A stretch of 64,000 nt of DNA from GCA-958296115 sp965222445 (lineage in GTDB: Bacteria > Chloroflexota > Dehalococcoidia > Lucifugimonadales > CAJWER01). How positions within the stretch are numbered: position 1 is the stretch's first letter; each line of letters starts with the position of its first letter. Location of the stretch: the NCBI GenBank assembly GCA_965222445.1, contig CBDCTY010000002.1:2418001-2482000 (forward strand), in the 5' to 3' direction. The translations under genes and the position numbers were made by a program. Positions 58,455-64,000 of the stretch are shown piece by piece. Under the pieces are notes generated by a model. It did not search any database. It was not told where the DNA came from and was given only the letters and a program-made list of their open reading frames with translations.

Positions 58455-61400
58455 ATGTACTTTAGCCCGCGCCTGTTTGCGATGACGAGAGGGCTGCGGC
58501 CCAGGATCGCCCTCGCCGCGGTGATCGGACTGCTCGCACTGGGGGCGAGCATTGCGCGGCTGGCCCTGACGGGATGGGTGATCGCCCGCGTATTCGAGGG
58601 AGCCCCGGCGGCGGACCTGGTTGCGTCCTTGGCTGTGTTGGCCGGGTTGATCGCGGCTCGCGCGGGCCTTCAGTACGCCCGGGACGCGGTGAGCTACCGC
58701 ACTGCGACAGCGACCAAGATTGCGGTACGGCGCCGGGTCTACGAGCACGTCCTCGCGCTGGGCCCCGGCTTCGTCGACCAGCGCCGGACGGGCGACATCC
58801 TGATGTCGCTCGTGGACGGTGTGGAGAGCCTGGAGACGTTCTTCGGGCAGTACCTGCCGCAGTTCGTCGTGGCGCTGACGGCGCCGGTGCTGATATTCGC
58901 GTTCGTGGCGGTCCTGGACGTTCAGACGGGGTTGATATTACTGTCGTTTGCGGTCTTCACCCTGTTTATCCCCCTAATGCTCCGCAACTGGACCAATGCC
59001 TCGGGGCGGAGACGCAGGAAAGCGTTCGGGGAGCTGGGCGCCGAGTTCCTGGACAGCGTTCAGGGGCTGGCGACCCTGAAGGCATTCGGACAGAGCAAGA
59101 CCCGCGGGCAGCTCCTGGCAGCGAGGGCGCGCAATCTCTACCGGTCGACTATGGGAATCGTGGCTGTCGACGGCGTCTCCAGCGCTGCGACCGTTCTGGG
59201 GATGTCGGCAGGGGCGACGGCTGCCCTCATCTGGGGGGGCGTCCGCGTAAGCAACGGCGAGCTGGAGCTGAGCACGCTGGTCATAGTCCTGATGCTCGGA
59301 GGCGAGGTCTTTCGTCCGGTGCGTGAGCTGGCATCCCTATACCACCAGGGCATGGTGGCGATGGCCTCCGCCGAGGGTATTTTCTCACTACTGGATACGC
59401 CCATCACGGTGCAGGAGCCTACTGAGGACAGGCGTGTAGCCGACGAGAACCCTGCGCCCGAGGTGACGTTCGAGGCGGTCGACTTTGCCTACGAGGGCGG
59501 GCGGCGACCCGCCCTGCGCGAAATGTCCTTTACGCTGCGGGCGGGAGAGACTCTGGGACTGGTGGGCGCCAGCGGGGCAGGGAAGACCACCATAGTGTGG
59601 CTCCTGCTGCGCTTCTACGATCCCGCCGGGGGCAGGGTGCTTCTGGGCGGCCACGATCTGCGCGATATACCCATCGACTTCCTGCGGAGCAAGATCTCGG
59701 TCGTGACCCAGGAGACGTACCTCTTCAACGGGACTGTGGCGGAGAATCTGCGTGTCGGGAAGCCGGACGCTTCCCAGCGTGAGCTGGAAGAGGCCGCGCG
59801 AGCCGCCAACGCTTACGAATTCGTCTCGGCGCTCCCCAACGGCTTCGAGACTGTGGTGGGAGAGCGGGGCATCAAGCTGTCCGGTGGCGAGCGGCAGCGG
59901 ATCGCGATTGCTCGCGCGCTGCTGAAGGCGGCGCCGATACTGGTGCTCGACGAGGCGCTGTCGAGCGTGGACGCTGCGAACGAAGCGGCCATTCAGCAGG
60001 CTCTGGACCGCCTCATGGAGGGGCGGACCACGCTGGTAATCGCGCACCGGCTTTCGAGTGTGGTGGGGGCGGACCGGATTCTCGTGATAGAGGACGGGCG
60101 GCTCGTGGAGTCGGGCACCCATGCCGAGCTTGCGGTGGCAGGGGGCGCATACACGACGTTGATGGCCAACCAGCAAACGTCCCTGAGCGAGGACATCATC
60201 ACGACGCGGCTGGACCTGGATGGCGGAGGCCAGGCCCCGTCCAGACCCGCGGTCGCCAGGGTAGGTGAAGAGGGAGCAGACGGTTCCGCACGTGAGAAAC
60301 TAGGCTCGGTGGATGCGTGGTCGAGGCTGATGCGTATAGCGGCTCGGTGGAGGCTAAGGCTCTCCCTGACCCTGATCACCGGCGTGGCCCATCACGCTTC
60401 GGTGACTGTGCTTGGCGCGGCCAGCGCCCTGCTGGTGTCGGCCGTATTCCGCGGAAACGAGCTGCTTCCGTACTTGGTGCTGCTGGCCGTGGTGGCGCCG
60501 CTGACGGCCCTGTTCCGCTGGGGAGAGAACTGGTCGTCACACGACTTTGCTTACAAGATACTGGCGGAGATGCGCATTGCCCTCTACGAAAAGCTGGAGC
60601 CTCTTGCCCCGGCGTACCTGGTGCGCCGCAAGTCGGGAGACCTGACGGGGGTCGTAGGGAGCGATGTCGAGGCGGTGGAGAACTTCTTCGCCCACGTAAT
60701 CGCGCCGACTTTCGTGGCATTGCTGGCGCCGACCGTGGTGCTCGCGGTCCTAGCGGTGCTGTCGTGGCCGCTGGCTCTTGTACTGCTTCCGTTCCTGGCG
60801 GTGGCTGCGATCAGCCCGTTCCATGCTCAACGGAGTACCGAGAATCTTGGCACGGAGATGCGGAACGACCTGGGAGAGCTGAACGCCTACGTGGTCGATG
60901 GACTGCAGGGTATCCGCGAGGTTGTGGCATTCGGCTATGGGAAGGTGCGGGTCAAGGAGATGGCCGAGAGGGGCGGGGCCTACGCAGGCCGACGCATCCG
61001 CTTCCTGGACACGCAGGCGTTTTACGCGTCGCTGATCGAGGCGGCCACGGCGCTGGGAGGGCTGGCGGTGCTGACCGCGGGTGTGTGGCTGGTCGTCGAG
61101 GGCCGGATGGATCGGGCGGACCTTCCCCTGGCAACACTCCTGGCATTGTCGTCCTTCGCGCCGGTGACGGAGCTCGCGAATACGCTGAAGGCGCTGATGG
61201 ACACGCTTGGGGCCGTCCGCAGGATCTTCGACGTGCATGACGAACGGGTAGTCGTGAGCGACGGGCCAGGGGTCAGCCGCGGGCTGACGGATTCGGGCCT
61301 GCTTGCGACGCCTTCCATGTCGTTCCACGGCGTTGGATTCTCATACGAGTCGCTCGACCGGAGGGCCATCGACGCAGTGACGTTCGACGTCGAGCCGGGC

Positions 61401-62099
61401 CACACGGTGGCGCTGGTGGGGCGCTCGGGCGCGGGGAAGACGACGTCGGCTCACATGCTGCTCAGGTTCTGGGACCCGGACGAGGGCTGGATCGAGGCTG
61501 GGCTGCATGATCTGCGGCAGTTCGAGCTCGATGGTCTCAGGCGGCAGGCGGCGCTGGTGTCGCAGGACATTTACCTCTTCAATGCGACGATACGCGAGAA
61601 TCTGCGTATGGCTATGCCAAGCGCGTCGGACCAGGAGATCGAAGACGCGGCCAGGCTTGCCAATGCTCACGAGTTCATCGTGTCGTTCCCGGACGGGTAC
61701 GAGACGGTGGTAGGCGAGCGGGGGATGCGGCTGTCGGGCGGACAGCGCCAGCGCCTGTCCATAGCGAGGGCAGCGCTGAAGGACGCGCCGATACTAATCC
61801 TGGATGAGGCTACGTCGCATTTGGATGCAGTGAACGAGCAGCAGGTGCGAGCGGCCCTGAAGCAGCTTATGGAAGGACGCACGACCCTCGTGATTGCTCA
61901 CCGGCTGTCGACGGTGAGGGACGCGGATCGCATCGTCGTGCTGGATTCGGGGAGGCTGGTGGAGCAGGGTGACCACCGCCAACTGCTCGCCAATGGCGGT
62001 CTGTATGCACAACTGGTGCAGACACAGCTGGTGAGCGCCGGGGGCAGGGGCATTTCCACCACAGAGCACGCTGAGAGCACAGAGATAGAGACAGGTTGA
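58455..62099 (+). CDS. fused double ABC exporter (TMD-NBD-TMD-NBD)
   Basis: 1214 residues encoding two complete exporter halves in one chain. The first membrane domain spans about 1-320 and the first ATPase has GLVGASGAGKTTIVWLLLRF (Walker A), KLSGGERQRIAIARALLK (signature) and ILVLDEALSSVDAANEA (Walker B). A linker of about 50 residues leads to the second membrane domain (about 620-920) and ATPase with ALVGRSGAGKTTSAHMLLRF, RLSGGQRQRLSIARAALK and ILILDEATSHLDAVNEQ. Bacterial exporters are usually half-transporters, so a one-piece eukaryote-like layout is less common. Both ATP sites look canonical. Substrate unknown. Confidence 0.92.
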   Translation: MYFSPRLFAMTRGLRPRIALAAVIGLLALGASIARLALTGWVIARVFEGAPAADLVASLAVLAGLIAARAGLQYARDAVSYRTATATKIAVRRRVYEHVLALGPGFVDQRRTGDILMSLVDGVESLETFFGQYLPQFVVALTAPVLIFAFVAVLDVQTGLILLSFAVFTLFIPLMLRNWTNASGRRRRKAFGELGAEFLDSVQGLATLKAFGQSKTRGQLLAARARNLYRSTMGIVAVDGVSSAATVLGMSAGATAALIWGGVRVSNGELELSTLVIVLMLGGEVFRPVRELASLYHQGMVAMASAEGIFSLLDTPITVQEPTEDRRVADENPAPEVTFEAVDFAYEGGRRPALREMSFTLRAGETLGLVGASGAGKTTIVWLLLRFYDPAGGRVLLGGHDLRDIPIDFLRSKISVVTQETYLFNGTVAENLRVGKPDASQRELEEAARAANAYEFVSALPNGFETVVGERGIKLSGGERQRIAIARALLKAAPILVLDEALSSVDAANEAAIQQALDRLMEGRTTLVIAHRLSSVVGADRILVIEDGRLVESGTHAELAVAGGAYTTLMANQQTSLSEDIITTRLDLDGGGQAPSRPAVARVGEEGADGSAREKLGSVDAWSRLMRIAARWRLRLSLTLITGVAHHASVTVLGAASALLVSAVFRGNELLPYLVLLAVVAPLTALFRWGENWSSHDFAYKILAEMRIALYEKLEPLAPAYLVRRKSGDLTGVVGSDVEAVENFFAHVIAPTFVALLAPTVVLAVLAVLSWPLALVLLPFLAVAAISPFHAQRSTENLGTEMRNDLGELNAYVVDGLQGIREVVAFGYGKVRVKEMAERGGAYAGRRIRFLDTQAFYASLIEAATALGGLAVLTAGVWLVVEGRMDRADLPLATLLALSSFAPVTELANTLKALMDTLGAVRRIFDVHDERVVVSDGPGVSRGLTDSGLLATPSMSFHGVGFSYESLDRRAIDAVTFDVEPGHTVALVGRSGAGKTTSAHMLLRFWDPDEGWIEAGLHDLRQFELDGLRRQAALVSQDIYLFNATIRENLRMAMPSASDQEIEDAARLANAHEFIVSFPDGYETVVGERGMRLSGGQRQRLSIARAALKDAPILILDEATSHLDAVNEQQVRAALKQLMEGRTTLVIAHRLSTVRDADRIVVLDSGRLVEQGDHRQLLANGGLYAQLVQTQLVSAGGRGISTTEHAESTEIETG

Positions 62100-62148
62100 G
62101 CGGGGGGGTCCGTCTAAGAATCGACGGGAGCTTGGAGAGGAGGCCTTG

Positions 62149-63054
62149 ATGGCTGTGGGTAAGGTGTTGATTACGGGGGCTGCCGGGTACATCGCGAGCT
62201 ACATTATGCCGGGCCTCCGGGGGATGTACGATCTGACCCTGCTGGACATGCGCGCCGTCGACCGCGCCGGGCGCCGGGTCGAAGGTGTGGTGAAGGCCGA
62301 CCTCACCGACCCGGACCGGTCCCGCTACCAGCACCACTTCGAAGGCGTCGACGCGGTGATTCACCTCGGCCACAAGTCGAGGAGACGGGAGCCGCTGGAC
62401 GACTTTCATGACGAGGTCGACAACGTGCGGATGGTGTACAACGTCCTGCGGTGCGCGTACGACGCGTCGGTGCCTCGGGTGGCGGTCGCCAGCTCCAACC
62501 ACGCGGCTGACTGGTACGAGCACGCCCTGATACACGAGAGGAAGATGGAGATGCTCGACCCGTATGCCCCTCCGCTTTCGGACAATTTCTACGGGTGGGC
62601 AAAGGCCTCATACGAGCACCTGGGCTTCCTGTTCGCGTGCGGATTTCCGAGATTCCAAGACGCGTCGGGCCGCGAGACTCACGTCTCGCCGCAGCCTGGG
62701 CCGCGCCGACTCGAGGTGGTTAACGTCCGTATAGGTGCGCCGAGGGAGATAGACGCGAGCAGCTTCGAGGGGGACCCAGCCGGTTACAAGCGGGACCTGG
62801 GCGCGTACGTCAGTGCCAGGGACCTGGCTCAGCTCTTCCGCAGGGCGATCGAGACGCCGGACATCGAGAACGAGCACGGCATCCCCTGGCAGGTCGTCTA
62901 TGGGATCAGCGGCAACACCCGCGCCTTCTGGTCGCTGTCTAACGCGCGGGCCGTGCTCGGCTACGAGCCGGAGGACGATTCGGAGGTCAGGTTTGCGGGC
63001 GACCTCGCGGATTTCCTCCCTGAAGAGGGCGCGGCGGGACGGCTGGGGGCCTGA
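62149..63054 (+). CDS. NAD-dependent epimerase/dehydratase family protein
   Basis: 301 residues from ATG 62149 with GAGGAGG upstream (a TTG precedes it in frame). VGKVLITGAAGYIASYIMPG is the Gly-rich NAD loop. VAVASSNHAADWYEHALI carries Ser and the following YGWAKASYEHLGFLFACG carries YxxxK. The overall pattern resembles uronate/NAD-dependent dehydrogenases of the extended SDR group, which oxidise sugars such as uronic acids at C1; that assignment is an inference. It ends in a 1-base overlap with the phosphatase gene. Confidence 0.85.
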   Translation: MAVGKVLITGAAGYIASYIMPGLRGMYDLTLLDMRAVDRAGRRVEGVVKADLTDPDRSRYQHHFEGVDAVIHLGHKSRRREPLDDFHDEVDNVRMVYNVLRCAYDASVPRVAVASSNHAADWYEHALIHERKMEMLDPYAPPLSDNFYGWAKASYEHLGFLFACGFPRFQDASGRETHVSPQPGPRRLEVVNVRIGAPREIDASSFEGDPAGYKRDLGAYVSARDLAQLFRRAIETPDIENEHGIPWQVVYGISGNTRAFWSLSNARAVLGYEPEDDSEVRFAGDLADFLPEEGAAGRLGA

Positions 63055-63905
63055 TGGGCGCACTCGACAAAGCCCTGGAGACGGCTCTGAGGCGTGTATC
63101 GGAGGAGGTCCGGGAGCATGCCCGCCAGGGTCTGGGCCGCGAGGTGGTCGGGCGGGTCCCCGGCCGCCCGGAGAGCGAGGACGTCGAGATTGGCATCGAC
63201 AGCCGCTGCGACGCGATATTCGTCGAGTCCCTGGCGGACGTGGGGGTCACGGTGCGGGTCTACTCCGAGCACGGCGTCGACATCGTGGGCAGCGGCGAGC
63301 CGGAGTATATTGTCGCGGTTGATCCCTTCGACGGCTCTGGCCTGTACCGGCGGGGCATTCCCGCTGAGTGGTGGAGCGTCGCCAGCTATTTCGACGGCGC
63401 GGGCACGCCGCTGGGAGGCGCCGCCGTGGACATTCTCCGGGGCGAGTTGTATTCCGCCGACGCGGAGGGTGTGTCGGTCGGCCCTGTGGACGGCGCGGGC
63501 AGGCGGCGGGTATCACGGTCGTACAAGGGGTCCCTCGACGACAATGTGACCCTCGCGGCCTACCTGATGCAGCCGTCGTACCTCAGCGAATGGGCGTCGC
63601 GGACGAGGAACTTGTTGGCGCGGTACCCGGGTCTGCGGGTATGGCCGAATGGCGGCGCCTGCATCTACCCCTGGCTGGCGCGCGGGCTAGTGGACGCATA
63701 CCTCATGTTCGACGAGCCCCGCTCGGAGATAGACCCAGGCATTGGATTTGCCGCGAGATCAGGCGTGAGGCTCTTTGAGGTGGACCCTGACGGCCACCTT
63801 GCGGTATACAGGTTCTCCCCCGAGGATCGGGCGGGCCGGTCGCCGTTCTTCATAGCGGCGTGCACGGCGGACCTGGCGCGGAGAATTGTAGCGGAGCTGA
63901 TCTGA
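63054..63905 (+). CDS. inositol monophosphatase-family phosphatase
   Basis: 283 residues. The metal-binding motif appears as EYIVAVDPFDGSGLYRRGIP (DPxDGS with the following residues), preceded by VEIGIDSRCDAIFVESLADV and YSEHGVDIVG (E-x-H in the usual GEE position, which is atypical). The C-terminal SEIDPGIGFAARSGVRLFEV holds the final acidic residue region. Such enzymes hydrolyse sugar or inositol phosphates. Overlap with the epimerase gene (TGATG) suggests joint action on a sugar derivative. Confidence 0.82.
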   Translation: MGALDKALETALRRVSEEVREHARQGLGREVVGRVPGRPESEDVEIGIDSRCDAIFVESLADVGVTVRVYSEHGVDIVGSGEPEYIVAVDPFDGSGLYRRGIPAEWWSVASYFDGAGTPLGGAAVDILRGELYSADAEGVSVGPVDGAGRRRVSRSYKGSLDDNVTLAAYLMQPSYLSEWASRTRNLLARYPGLRVWPNGGACIYPWLARGLVDAYLMFDEPRSEIDPGIGFAARSGVRLFEVDPDGHLAVYRFSPEDRAGRSPFFIAACTADLARRIVAELI

Positions 63906-64000
63906 CGGGCTGTCGCGGCAGCTCAGCGACCGCGAGCATCTCGGGTTCAGGTCTCAGCCTATTCGACTTGGCCTTTCCCTTCCACTAATGCGCCGATTCC
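63906..64000. other. right window edge, non-coding
   Basis: 95 bases after the phosphatase stop. No start codon with a ribosome-binding site and no terminator-like hairpin was identified. Confidence 0.5.

Overview
This is a high-GC bacterial chromosome segment of about 64 kb. The combination of a SUF-only iron-sulfur operon, a Tat pair, short overlapping operons, kelch-repeat lipoproteins and dispersed palindromic repeats suggests a Chloroflexota lineage, perhaps a Dehalococcoidia/SAR202-type genome. That placement is an inference from gene content. No rRNA gene, convincing tRNA gene or CRISPR array was found.

Region 1-11.8 kb is accessory DNA. It opens with the C-terminus of a P4-type tyrosine recombinase, an AlpA-like regulator and three island genes. 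It then becomes a layered transposon graveyard: an internally deleted IS1380 transposase gene, an internally deleted IS66-type element with perfect ends and an 8-bp target duplication, an intact ISNCY-type element, an IS630 remnant, a frameshifted ISAs1 element and a second ISNCY remnant. Between these lie host genes with a defence or toxin-antitoxin flavour: a restriction-endonuclease-like gene split by the IS66 element, a DUF4258/DUF2283 cassette, a truncated CD-NTase-like nucleotidyltransferase and a truncated NYN-domain gene.

Region 11.8-18.2 kb holds a phytoene/squalene synthase followed by a tightly overlapping sugar-catabolism operon: D-2-hydroxyacid dehydrogenase, FGGY kinase, class II aldolase, a C-glycoside-deglycosidase beta-like protein, an NAD-dependent epimerase and a nucleoside hydrolase. 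Region 19.1-27.5 kb is an extended SUF operon: sufB, a HEPN-like gene, a DUF1643 gene, sufC, sufD, sufU, an Rrf2 regulator, a Rieske ferredoxin, sufS, a second sufU and pth. Region 27.6-37.0 kb carries a GNAT acetyltransferase, two kelch lipoproteins (14 and 7 repeats), gatC-gatA, a DUF4268 nuclease-like gene and malate synthase.

Region 37.1-64 kb is mostly housekeeping: a Uma2 nuclease, purA, a receiver/DUF3052 fusion, the lysine-pathway cluster asd-dapA plus dapB, rpsO-pnp, ispH, an aminotransferase, a zinc-ribbon protein with a structured leader, a MetF-like protein, lipA, an RlmD-type methyltransferase, maf, tatB-like/tatC and tatA, a 48-residue basic protein, ilvE, a PAP2 protein, a VapBC-type pair, a fused double ABC exporter, an epimerase and an IMPase-family phosphatase.

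Several non-autonomous transposable elements can be delimited by eye. Two have GTAA ends and perfect 8-bp duplications (37094-37457 and 51387-51634). One shares the ISAs1 terminal repeats and has a 9-bp duplication (31959-32148). A 163-bp element is present twice (23695-23857 and 28158-28320).
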